DNA from: Apostichopus japonicus
Lineage: Eukaryota; Echinodermata; Holothuroidea; Aspidochirotida; Stichopodidae
NCBI RefSeq assembly: GCF_037975245.1
Contig: NC_092583.1
Coordinates: 16,764,764 to 16,828,763 of the forward strand
Direction: 5' to 3'
Length of the DNA: 64,000 nucleotides
Positions 9,401 to 19,983 of the stretch are shown here, piece by piece (positions within the stretch are counted from its first letter, which is position 1; each line of letters opens with the position of its first letter). A model generated the notes under the pieces. It was given only the letters and a program-made list of their open reading frames with translations. It was not told the DNA's origin and ran no database searches. Both the position numbers and the translations under genes were made by a program.

Positions 9401-11233
9401 TGGCTGACGTCATCAGAAAAGCTTTGGATGAATACTTTCCTGAAGATAATGCTGTGCAGATTATCGCAGAGCCAGGAGCCTACTTTATGATGCCATCAAC
9501 CGATTTGGTCACAAATATCATTGGAACAAAAAATAACATTGGTAAACAATCCTTCGGCTTTCAAGAACATGAAGATGGACCGGAAATCGAATACTTTATT
9601 AATGATGGAAATCAGAGCTCTCTGTTTGTTTACAACTTAGAACCGGATCTTATACCGGTGGCAAAGGTATATATGCTTCATGATTCAAAAAAGCGACTGT
9701 GAAAACATTTCGCGACGCTGCATAACTTTTCAATTTGAAGCTGCTCGGCCTTTTGGCTAAGATCATGTGCTGTATCTATTCACTAACCAAGGTCGTGATC
9801 ACATGGTCAGTCTCGATGCAAAGGGACCTTGGATGAGAGCACTAAAATGAATTGCTCAATATAATATTGTTTCCTTTTGGTAAAAGTTAACTCTTTATGT
9901 AATGCACACATATCAAGTTGAGACTATATAGAGCATTCAGTTTGAAATGAGAAATGCTACTTCTCAACTTGATAATGAAAATATAACCCTTCCATTTGTT
10001 CAATTTAAACTGTAATTAATTAAGACTGTTTTACATGAGTTTGTAACATCGTTACGACTGTCAGCAAGGAAAATACTCCCTATATGGAGAGTTATTATAA
10101 ATCAACTTTATACAACTAAAATGTGTTAGATCATTATGAACACAATAGTTTCATCATGAGCATTTATCGTATGTGGCATATTTAATTTGCTGGTAAGTAA
10201 CGAGGTTTACGATATAAAATTCCTTATGCGAGACCTAGTTACTAAACTTTGCTGGTACGAGGACGGTACTGAGCATAGGCGTAGGAGCCCAGTTTGATTG
10301 GGGGGGGGGGGGGGCTGATAACGACTTAGTCGAAAAATATAACCAACATTTTTCGCGTTCAACATGTTAATGTACATATCACATAGGCATGCATAGGTTA
10401 TTACATCGCATGCCAATTAAATACAATCATTAACCTTGTTATCACCCTTCCATATTGGTTAGAAGTTGTGGGCAAGTAATGATAATAATAATATATATAT
10501 AAGTTTAACCATTGAAAAACACACTGGTGAATTACCGAATATATAGGTGCTGGTGCAATTCAAATCACCAGGCATTTCATTCACCGAAAATTCCTTCAAA
10601 CAGTTGTTTTTGCTTTCAGTAGGTGCCCGAAAAATTCTCAGCATATTGCCCGAATTTTCGCAAACATGTTTGGTTGAGGACTGCAGCCCCCCCCCCCCCC
10701 GCCTCCTACGCCTATGGTACTGAGTGAGAATGGGGTTGATAAACTAATATTACGAGACTTATATGATCGAAACCGTCACATCTTTAGAAGAGATATAGGA
10801 TCATGGGCGGCGATCATAGGTGAGGGGGACGTGTCCCCCCCAATATTTTAGGCTCCGCTTTGATAGTAATTCGCGAATAGTAATATATATATATATATAC
10901 AAAATATCACGAAGCGCTCAAACAATTTGGGGGATGAAGTTGCTTGCCCCCCCCCCCCCAATATTTGAAACAAATCACCGCCCCTCTATAGGATCACTCC
11001 AAATACATGTTTCTCACCCTTTTTTACAGCCAGTTTCAAAAGATTATTTTGATGCGCCAACATTTAAATGTAAAATTTGGGGTCAAACATGTGATGAAGA
11101 CGTCATTATGGAGGAATGTCAACTACCCAAAATGAAAACCGGCGATTGGATACATTTTACAGGTGAAGACTATATAATTACATTTAGAAAAAAGACATAT
11201 GATGGGGTGCAAACTGATTTCATTTATTATTGA
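6408..11233 (+). CDS. Ornithine decarboxylase-like PLP enzyme (fold type III), seven coding exons, 430 aa
   Basis: Exons at 6408-6560, 7096-7275, 7960-8132, 8599-8739, 8942-9116, 9400-9666 and 11030-11233, all with GT/AG borders and matching phases, total 1293 nt. Family landmarks appear in order: YYAVKAN with the PLP lysine (residue 88), [64 protein letters not shown] with the catalytic Cys, and a Tyr in GEDYI equivalent to Tyr389 of human ODC. These support decarboxylation of ornithine (putrescine synthesis) or a related amino acid. Oddities: EPGRY of ODC is EPGAY here, losing the Arg that binds the PLP phosphate; DGVYGSF is DGNQSSLF, changing the substrate-loop region; the protein stops at the IYY equivalent, so it lacks the C-terminal ~50 residues with the ODC degron. 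The N-terminus is basic and free of acids for 24 residues. It could be an active ODC paralogue, a decarboxylase of other specificity, or an antizyme-inhibitor-like protein. Family confidence is high; activity is uncertain. Confidence 0.9.
9737..9782 (+). pseudogene. U2 snRNA 5'-end fragment inside ODC-like intron 6
   Basis: The segment contains CTCGGCCTTTTGGCTAAGAT, the nearly invariant 5' stem-loop region of U2 snRNA, followed by CATGTGCTGTATCTATTC in place of the usual CAAGTGTAGTATCTGTTC. The branch-site recognition sequence GUAGUA is altered (GCTGTA), and nothing after about nucleotide 45 resembles U2: no Sm site or 3' stem-loops. It is therefore a truncated retro-copy or the head of a U2-derived SINE. 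Just downstream, CCAAGGTC (9786-9793) and GACCTTGG are perfectly complementary and may belong to the same insert. Confidence 0.7.
10274..10716. mobile_element. hAT-like MITE, 443 bp, in ODC-like intron 6 (family 1)
   Basis: Ends are CATAGGCGTAGGAG and its inverted partner CTCCTACGCCTATG. Both flanks carry the perfect 8-bp duplication GTACTGAG (10266-10273 and 10717-10724). An 8-bp target duplication with short inverted ends fits the hAT superfamily. The element has a G-run just inside the left end and a C-run just inside the right end. It is homologous to 39395-39843. There is no transposase, so it is non-autonomous. Confidence 0.85.
10802..10986. mobile_element. hAT-like MITE, 185 bp, in ODC-like intron 6 (family 2)
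   Basis: Flanked by the perfect 8-bp duplication TATAGGAT (10794-10801 and 10987-10994). The ends are CATGGGCGGCGAT and, inverted, GAGGGGCGGTGAT. It contains GGCTCCGCTTTGATAGTAAT, related to the subterminal motif of the larger elements at 16043 and 38558-42415. It also holds a short (TA)n run and a C-run. It sits 43 bp before the last ODC-like exon. Confidence 0.8.
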
Positions 11234-11602
11234 TCTGGATAGATTGGCTAACTTATCAACGACAAACATAAGTTTATGCTTGCTCCTCAGTATATTATAT
11301 CGACAAGAACCTTTCATAACAGCATTTCAAAGGTATATGTGTGTATGGGGGTAGGGGGGTTCAAATTTCCTTCGACTGATTCGGTAAGGGCCTGAACCTG
11401 TATGGAAGAACTAGAAGCAAATCAAGGTTTTTATAAAAGTAGTGGTGCTTCTCTGTGGTCAGCAACCCGACTTCGATGTAGGGTGTCTGGGGGTCCTCTC
11501 ACATAAGGAAAATTAGACGCCCAATAATACATTCCGAAGCATACTATAGATTATAAATTAGGTCTACATATAAGTAGCTAGTCTAAACGCAAGATTTGTG
11601 GT

Positions 11603-11608
11603 AATAAA
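11603..11608 (+). terminator. Candidate polyadenylation signal of the ODC-like gene
   Basis: AATAAA lies 370 nt after the stop codon; a second AATAAA is at 11645-11650. The cleavage site is not visible from sequence alone. Confidence 0.4.
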
Positions 11609-11650
11609 TAATTTTCTGGTTTTTAATTTTTCCCGGCTAAATGCAATAAA

Positions 11651-13436
11651 TTCCTCGATTGAACCATTTTACCCGACTGACGATGGGATGTGTCCATTTG
11701 ATACATTAATTATTGAAATATTTTCTTATTTTCTTTTCATATAAAGATAAGGGGTCATACTCGTCTGTATATTGCACAAATTTCAATGGTTTCACAAATA
11801 GACCAACATGCCGCTATATTTCCAAGTCTATGCTGTAAGTGGTTATTGATTTCTTAATAATTATGCACCAGAAGGGGGGAAAGGGAATACTTGTGTCTTA
11901 TACCAAGTTGCGGTTGCATGATTCGCAATATTTCCCAAACATATCATTTTATATTTTCACCATTATCAGTTAAGAAATTATCAAATGTCCGCACGTTATA
12001 CTTTTTTTAAGGATATATATATATATATATACAAATATCCTGATATTGGTGTGTGTCAAATATAAACCACCACCTTATTTAAACACCAAAAGGGAATTAA
12101 CAGAACCAATTTATTGACCATGTATTTAAGGTGGTGATCTATAATTTAATTTACTAAATAACACTTTTAAGCAAGATTTCTTGCAGGTTTTGAATACGAA
12201 TAAAGTCTTTCAATGTATATTAGGAAATAATACCACCTTACGTAGTCCTGATATTTTTTTCTATTTTTTAACACCTTCAGAACACGTTTGGAAACTTTGA
12301 TAAGAGACGGCGTTTTTGAACATCTTCCGAATCACCTCGGTTTATACAAGGTCGTTGACAGCAAATAGGAAGATTTCGATTGAAAAACTATATTATAATT
12401 TAGAGAGCCTACCCATATGCATGTACGGTATGTTAAATCTCGGAGACATTTCAGGAATTTGGAATTTCATTTAAATTTTCAGAGTGGCTCCATAATTGTA
12501 CCAAAAAAAAAGGGATGTAGTCACTGGGCAGGTAAAGCCGACCCTGCATGCAGGCCGATAGGGGGTTTGCATGGGATCGCCTACGCAGGTGTAAACGTAT
12601 AAGGATGTGATCATAACTAATTATTAATTTTTGTTTAGGACTATAAAAGATTAAAATAATCTGATGGTAACATACATAAACAGTAAAGACGCCCAACGTC
12701 GAAATATAAACGCAACCAAATCGTAGCAGGTTTATTCGCCTGACAAGTTAGATATAAACTTCAATAGTTTCAACAAGAGTATAAATAAACACTTTATATT
12801 AATTTTGTTGAACAAAAACCATTTTGTATTGGAATAACTGTTTGAAAACTTGATCAAACACTGGTATAACGACATATCAGAGAAACATGAAATCGAATTA
12901 AAGTGTGAAACTATATCTATTCAGTATAAACTAGGCCGCCTATAGGCAAAAATAGAAACGATGGAAAGTGGTATGTACATAAAGATTCAACGCAACGTTT
13001 ACCACTGACCTGGCGGTCGGCTTCAAAGAAATTATTAACGTACTTTGAAAATCAATAAATGATAAATATTATTATAATGCCATTTTTATATAGGCTACTC
13101 GTAGTACTAGTATTATAATTATTGTGTATCAATTTGCATGTTGAACTAGCCAAGCCTACGTTCATTGGTCTTTTCCTTGTAACCTATTCACGCTTTACAA
13201 AGGGTTATTGAGGATTGTACTCACATGATGATAAAGGTCTGAGTGACGTAACTGTCTGGTTAAGATCCAAGAAGAAACATCAGGAGCACGAACCCGGGTC
13301 GAACGAAAAAACATCAAATATTTACAAACATCACACTGATAGATCAACACAATTTCCTCCTTTCGACATAGGCCAAGGGGCTACAACTGTTGGAACTATA
13401 ACAGTTATACGATCGAGCATCTGACAATTCAGCCTC
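11651..13436. other. Gene-free stretch downstream of the ODC-like gene
   Basis: No supported gene. It contains a (TA)n run at about 12014-12031, an imperfect inverted pair of CACCACCTTATTT near 12066 and AAGGTGGTG near 12129, and the palindrome CCTGCATGCAGG near 12543. Short open frames here show no domain. Confidence 0.4.
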
Positions 13437-14505
13437 TAACTTTGACTTTTCAGAACACCTGTGTTTTGAATCTCCAAGTAGCCACGCGTGTCCTTTCATT
13501 CATTATTCATTGTGGGGGAGCAAATGTTTTGTTATTCAAATTACTACGGAAGTGTTCTTTCTTTGGTGTGTATTCAATCGTTGTTTACAATCAAAATGTG
13601 ATTATTACTCACTAAACAGGTGTTTATATGAAACGTTAACGTTTGCTGCAATTCAGGGGCGTGTGTGCTCACGTCACATCGTCAGTCGAGGGATTTTTTA
13701 ATTTCAACCGGGGAAGACACCCCCCCCCCCCTCCCTCTTTTGAACATCACACAGTATTTATTGACACCATTTTGCATTTAGGACTACTTCTTAAATAAAA
13801 CTAATTTAATGATTGCATGCAAAATCCGCTCTATTCCACTCTATGAAATAGAACCTTGGGTTATACTTTTTGGTAGCACTTTTTTCAATGGTAAGAGAGC
13901 AGAGAAATCTGTCTGTTCAAAACAATCTGTTGCATGAGTGCATTTTACCCATCTTAATATAATATGTTGTAAAAAACAAATAATGAATGGTTTCCATTCG
14001 TGCAATAGTGCAAATAGTGGAATGTTCCATTCAACTCGGCTGCGCCTCGTTGAATGGAACATTCCATCTGAAATATTTGCACTATTGCACTCATAACCAT
14101 TCATTATTTGTATACTAACATCATCAAACCTTGACTTTACAAAACACCTGTGTTTTTAATCTTCAGTAAGCCACGTGTGTCCTTTCATTCATATTCATAA
14201 TAACGGTCAGACTTTGTGGGCCACCAAATCTGTCGTTATTCTAATTACTATAGGAATAGTTCTTACTTTTGGTTGTATATAATCGTTGTTTACAATCAAA
14301 AACTGATGATTGCTCACTAATCAATTGTTTCTATGAAAGTTAACCGTTGTTTTTGTTTTTTCAATGGCGTGCGTCCCCCACGTCACATCGTCACTAAGGG
14401 GATTTCTAGGGATTCAACGGAGGATGACACCCCCCTCTCACTCTTTTAACATCACTAATAGTTAATTAGTGACACAATCTTGCATTATATAGACCTAATT
14501 TATAG
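13437..14505. repeat. Diverged direct duplication (two ~350-bp units) around a palindrome
   Basis: 13437-13790 and 14125-14505 align along their length. Both contain ACACCTGTGTTTT, GCCACGYGTGTCCTTTCATT, AATCGTTGTTTACAATCAAA, CACGTCACATCGTCA and then a C-run before a CTCTTTT...AACATCAC block. Between them lies the 136-bp palindrome listed separately. The arrangement looks like long flanking repeats of an element, or a segmental duplication split by a foldback insertion. Confidence 0.65.
13976..14111. repeat. 136-bp near-perfect palindrome (foldback/cruciform)
   Basis: The arms pair in three perfect blocks: ACAAATAATGAATGGT (13976-13991) with 14096-14111; GTGCAATAGTGCAAATA (about 14000-14016) with 14074-14090; GGAATGTTCCATTCAAC (14019-14035) with 14049-14065. 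The loop is about 13 nt and GC-rich. The inner block also reads as alternating GAA/TTC units, as in a heat-shock element, which may be chance. Confidence 0.85.
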
Positions 14506-14620
14506 TTTAAATTTGTCGAAGAATGCACCATTTGACGTCATAATTTTCTATGTTGTTTTTCTATGGAAAGGGTTCCCCAACCCGACGGCTTGAATGACCT
14601 CAAAGCAGCACCCCCTTCTT

Positions 14621-14720
14621 CAGGGGTTAGGAGCCGGGGGGCACTGGGGGCACGTGCACCCCCCCCCACTTTTTTCCAAAATAGCAATGTGCCCTATACT
14701 GGCAAATATATATGGAACGC
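14621..14720 (+). mobile_element. 5' end of an element related to 20237-20565, apparently truncated
   Basis: Begins CAGGGGTTAGGAGCC and continues through GGGGGCACGTGCACCCC, a TTTTTTCCAAAATA stretch and ATGTGCCCTA then CTGGCAAATA, matching the left part of the intact element at 20237. I found no matching right end or target duplication, so the 3' boundary is arbitrary. Confidence 0.55.
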
Positions 14721-14739
14721 GAAAAGGGCAACCATATTT

Positions 14740-14880
14740 CGTTGTCTAAACTAAGTTTGTTGCAGTCTAAACTAAAGTTGTTGCTGCTGTTTTACCACGT
14801 TGTTGCTCAAACTCACGTTGTTATTTTAACTTCCGTTGTCTAAACATACGTCGTTGTCTAAACTTACGTTGTTGCTATTG
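14740..14880 (+). repeat. Degenerate short tandem repeat based on GTTGTCTAAACT-ACGTTGTTGC
   Basis: The motif TTGTCTAAACTWAYGTTGTT recurs with drift about six times. It has no coding potential. Confidence 0.5.
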
Positions 14881-15293
14881 GCGCTGTTCAAAATTGCTCG
14901 ACCGCGTAATGTAAACCAGAATGCAAAATGCATTGAGGTTTCGATGACTTCAGTACACTAGAAAGGTGTTAGTATAAGCAGAACTAGCTGTTACTATAGA
15001 AATGGCCCGAACCACCATTTTGATACATTAACACTACGGCATGATAAACACAGGTCAGTCTACTGTACGTTGCTATAAACACCTGCACCAAAAACAATAG
15101 GGGTCTTGGAGGTCCAAGTCCATTTGGAGTCACCAAACGCAAACTTGTGGAAACCTTGTTTTATTAGCTACCGTATATCCCACAGCCAGTCTATCAGATA
15201 ACATGTGCGTTAGTACAACTCATACGAATAGGAGGCTGCACGGTAAACAACTTTTAAAATGTTATGATGTTATACTTATAGGCTATGCATATA

Positions 15294-15550
15294 CGCTGTG
15301 AATGTCGGAAATCAAGTACAACGTCGAGTGTCTAGACAAAGTACCAGCATAAAAATACTGCACTTTTAAACTGATTTCATTGAGCCCCTCCAACATTGTG
15401 TAGAGATAATCTGGGAATGTCGTTAATCAAGTAAAACGAGTGTCGAGACAAAATGCCAGCATAAAATACTGTACTTAAAATTAAATTATTGAACCATTAC
15501 ATGATGTCTGGATATGTTGTGAATGTCGGCAATCAAGTAAAACGAATGAC
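15294..15550 (+). repeat. Tandem repeat, unit ~120 bp, about 2.3 copies
   Basis: GAATGTCGGAAATCAAGTAC, GAATGTCGTTAATCAAGTAA and GAATGTCGGCAATCAAGTAA start the three units. Units 1 and 2 also share CGAGTGTC, AGACAAARTRCCAGCATAAA and TACTGYACTT. The third unit is partial. Confidence 0.7.
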
Positions 15551-16042
15551 AGTAACATTACTAAAGACAAATTCGTCCCGATCGAACACCAATTGCGTTT
15601 ATTATATAACCTATACTTTTGATGTGTATTACAGATATACCCCTACTCTACTATAGTGTCCTTCTGCTCACCCATATAGTTCTATTGTTAGATCGGGAAT
15701 AACACACCCCATGTTTAGATCGAGGAAGTACTTAGATGGAAAGTAATGTTGATAGCTTAGGCTGCAAGTTGCGTTACAACACACATGTATCCACGTATAT
15801 AAAGCTTGCATACATCCTTATATGAAAGGTTAACATTTCATAATATTTCTACATAGTGAAGCTTGAAGATCTCTGTCGTGGATACAGGTACGGTATGTGT
15901 CCGACGTCAACCGTAACTGTTTTCGATTTTGAAATGTAAGTATAAATTTATCTTTCAAGAATACAGTATAAACCCTCCATGTTACTGTCTTGAACACCTC
16001 TACAATGGCACATGCATAGCGTGAGTTTAGATTAGGCCAGAT

Positions 16043-17561
16043 CAGGGACGTAGCCAGGGGGGAGCAGGGGGAGCGACCGCTCCCCCCTTTCAGTTTCGAA
16101 AAAAATGTTTAAAAACTGTCGTTTTTTAGCATGGTATTTTGTCAGTGCTCTTTTGATCTTGAATACTCGTCAGCACCGTTAACTCGATTATAATCGTAGT
16201 AACATTCCCGCCTACTGATTGAACTACTTACTTAGATTGGCAGATGCAATTAGCTAAATTTAGCCTATAGCCTATTACAAGCCTACAGTTGGCCAAAGCG
16301 TAATAACATACATATTGCCTTATGTCATGAACCGTATGCACAACAACGTCGACAACGTTCGTTCTCATCCTTTCTTTGATTCGTCCTAAGTTGTTGCACG
16401 AACAGCATGTTATGAAGCTAAGCTAGCAATCGTACGTGATACGCACTTCCTATAAATAATTATTACACTGCTAATACACTGCGATAACGATATTTTTTTA
16501 GACCACTGCATATCTGGCTTTATTACAAAATATGAAAGTTTAAATTGTCCATCAGTTAAGTTCGTCAAATGTATTAAAGTCCAGACATTGGACAATAAAC
16601 AAGAATCATCCTACTGGAAAAATTGTAAAAGGGCACTATGTTTGTCTTTCTGATATATTACGTACAAGAACATGTAAAAGAATTCAAACAGGAAACAAAA
16701 TCTGCTGATAATAAGATATCATATGTTTAGGGGCGTAGCCAGTATGTAGCACTGCAGGCCCGGGCCTACACATTTTTGGGCAAGTTACCTTTTTTTAAAA
16801 TACACCCATAATTCAAATCCATAAGCTTGCTGGAGGAGTTTAAGATTCTAGACAGGAAAAACTATTGAAATGAACGTAGCAAGAATATGGCCAAATTATA
16901 GGTGACCTATTCTTCTGTCATCTAGGCTGTCATTTCTATCGCGTGTCGTTTCAATCAACACTCTACCCGCAGAAAAAGACTAGATTCCGATCTTGTCAGT
17001 AGTAACATCTAGTTAAGAACCCGTTTACGCAAATAATATTTCAGTTGAGAAAACAGTTGAGAAACTTTGCATCAGATGGCAATCGTCGGATAGCTCTCGC
17101 CTTCTCTTATAGGCTAACTTAAACATTTACTAGCTACAGTTGTATCAAAGACAAGTACTGGCTGTAGTTGTATCAAAGACATTTCTGGCCTATCTTTGTA
17201 TATACAATTATCAGAAGTTGAAAAGTAAGACTACTCTGTACATGTACCTTGCTAATTTTAAATATATACATTATGTAGTATTGAATTACGTACTATTTTA
17301 ACTCGTTTGTTTGGGGGGTTTAAAAGTGATATTGAATGAGGTGTCTCAAGTTAGCAAGAGGCCAGGGAACCAGAATGAACACTCGGGAAGGGCCGTTTCC
17401 GGCCATCTGGGGGGGTTTGTAAAACCAAAAATTTTCTTGTACGCTCCGCGCCAACCGATGGTGGCGCTCCGCTCAGATAGTCGTGCCTACAACTTTGAAA
17501 ATCCATATCAATCGCAAAAAGTGCTCCACCCCCCGCTTTCAAATTCCTGGCTACGTCGCTG
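16043..17561. mobile_element. hAT-like non-autonomous element, 1519 bp
   Basis: Left end CAGGGACGTAGCCAGG; right end, inverted, CAGCGACGTAGCCAGG (15 of 16 identical). Perfect 8-bp flanking duplication GGCCAGAT at 16035-16042 and 17562-17569. The right subterminal region carries the motif TTGTACGCTCCGCGCCAACC then GATGGTGGCGCTCCGC, shared with four other places in the window. No open frame resembling a transposase. A further terminus-like sequence, GGGGCGTAGCCAG, at about 16731 may mark a nested insertion. Confidence 0.85.
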
Positions 17562-17569
17562 GGCCAGAT

Positions 17570-18537
17570 CGCAATGTTTGTAAATGGACACTTGGCAAAT
17601 AGGCTATATATGCCAAACATTATTCATAGTTACATTAGTTAACTTGTTTGGGCCCCTAAAAACAGAAATGTAGCTACGACCCTGGATGGAATAACCACCC
17701 ATACTTTTGAAACTCATGTATAAATGAATTCCAACGGGTGATTTAGGCCTATTGTGTATTATTTCGTTCGAGGAACAGGAAGATCCCGAAACGGGAGCTG
17801 GTAAATGCATGGATTGAGGTTTAGTATATACTAAAATTCCATCTTGATCAAAATGAAAACTGTCATTTTTAAGCCATCAGTCATAACTTATTTTCTAAAA
17901 ATAAATTCTTACAATTTGGGGAGGCGTTTGAAGAGAATTTGGGGGCCTTATAGCTACCCTTCCCCTCACCATGTGGCAACGACACTGATTCCATCCGCGT
18001 CAAAATAGAAACATCAAATGTAATGACTGAAACCATGACTGCACAATGATTCTACGATATATCTATTTCGGGACTTTTCCCGACAGTGGTTAACATTTCA
18101 GACGGATGGGGGCTACTGTAATTGTGCCATGGTATATTTCTTATAACACCAATAAAGAAAGTGTAATGTTCGTATTTAAAAACTGAAAATATCGAAACAA
18201 ATCGGACCATTTTTTTCCTTTTATTTTTTATTTCTCTTGTTTCTTTCAGTTGATTGATATAACAACTATACTGGTGGCGTCTATATCAATTGCTACTGTC
18301 AGCCAAACCAAAACATTTCAGTGATAAACATTGCAGTGGTACGACAGCACAGCGATAAAGAAGGATAAAAATACATTTATCAAGTTCCCCTACTTTTGAC
18401 ATTTAATTAAGTTCCAAGTTTTTGACTTAACCCTACTTTATGAATATATATAGAATACAATTGATAAATTCAAAGTTAGAGAACATCTCTGGCGCTTCGA
18501 TCAAATCTACTAGCGGCATATCATTATTACCGGGGAT
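17570..18537. other. Upstream region of the sulfotransferase reading frame
   Basis: No gene supported. A splice acceptor-like TTTCTTTCAG ends at about 18250, so the downstream coding exon may belong to a transcript with a 5' UTR intron. Confidence 0.35.
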
Positions 18538-19919
18538 ATGAAACCAAACATGTCTGTCAAAAAAGGAAAAGTATGGTCACATAACAATACAAAAGGTTGT
18601 TTTATAAATACAAATCATGTTTTGCTTTTAGCCATATCAATTAAGGTAATCTGTTTAAATGTTAATTGGTTTTTAATTTACGCATCCGACAAAATGAGAG
18701 TTTTTGCGAAGTCAGAACAGCAAGGCAGATTCGATGTTTGGAATTTTCAAAGTGAAACTCATCAAACACGTACCTCATCTTTCCATAACGAGCGCCAGGT
18801 ACACAGTGATATTATCAATGGGAGGAATGTCAATTTGACGGATCTGGAAATATTAAATGATGCAAAAGAAGAGTGCCCTATTGTTACTCGTCGCGGAAGA
18901 AAAACGGACCAGCAGCCGCCTGTGGCCAAAATATCGACAAAGCTAAGGAATTCTTCTCATTTTCCACGTACCAGTTACATTCCATCAGATGCGATACAAC
19001 GATCGTGCAAGTTTCTTCGCACTTTGTCGTCGACAGATATTGAATCATTTCGAAATCATGTCGTAAACTTTGAAAAGACATTTGGAAAATCAGTTTCGGC
19101 TGTTCCAGAATACCTACGTTACCTGTTATCGTTGAATATTTTCTCTACTATGGGGTATGAGCAAAAGTTACCGATCGCATTGATAATAGGCTCTAAAAAA
19201 GGGGGGGGGGGGGGGTTACAACTGCATTTAGTAGCACGACGGAATTCGAGAAGGGTTTGGTCTATTGTAAATCAAAGTTACCATTTAGCTACAAGAACGA
19301 AATAAATTTGGAAAAATCACCATCGTATTTTCCGACCGAGTCAGTTCCAAAAAGAATCAAGGAAAGTCTTGGGGGAAAAGTAAAATTTATTATTTGCGTG
19401 AGAGACCCCGTAGAGCGGGCGATATCGGACTTTCATCACACGTCATATTTAAGAATGAGGCACAGAGACATGTGGGGAAGAACTAGGGAGTCGGAGGGCG
19501 AAAGATTCGCCAGCGTATTCATTGACGAAAATGGAAATCTAAAATCGAATCAAACTGTAATTACGGAAAGCCTTTACGCTGTCCATCTCCGCCATTGGTT
19601 GCAGTATTTTACTCTTGATCAGTTTTTGATTATCCATGTAGAGGATATTCGAAGAAATTTATCAAAAGTAATGACAGAAGTCGAAGCATTTTTAAATATT
19701 GAACCTTTCTTTAAGTTTGAAATGTTTAAATACCACAGACGATCCTGTGTTAAATTACCAACTTCGGATAACGCTTATTGCGCGCCAATTTGGGGAACAG
19801 AACTTGCACATCCTCGGCTGAATAAGACGGTTACCCGTATGCTACGCGATTATTACAGACCGTTTAACCGAGAATTTGAAAGCATGACGAATAGAACATT
19901 TTCGTGGACATATTTGTAG
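18538..19919 (+). pseudogene. Heparan sulfate 3-O-sulfotransferase family, frameshifted at a 15-G run
   Basis: The 5' frame (18538-19215) encodes a short cytosolic tail, a membrane segment at about residues 28-50 (a type II Golgi anchor) and a stem. It ends at LPIALIIGSKKGG, the PAPS 5'-phosphosulfate-binding loop of this family. The 3' frame (through 19919), shifted by two, continues with EFEKGL, NLEKSPSYF, ICVRDPVERAISDF (3'-phosphate site), LYAVHLRHWLQYF and the Cys-bounded loop RSCVKL...AYC, and ends YYRPFNREFESMTNRTFSW. Between them is a run of 15 G at 19201-19215. Compared with HS3ST enzymes, about 15 residues are missing at this point, including the EPHFFD segment that supplies the catalytic Glu. 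It is either a true pseudogene or a homopolymer/assembly error over an intact gene. The rest is well conserved with no other stops, which suggests recent damage or an error. Confidence 0.8.
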
Positions 19920-19983
19920 ACTATTTAAATATGGCTGGGTGTGTATTGTTTATCCAATTGAAACCTCACTTCAGCTGAGGAAT

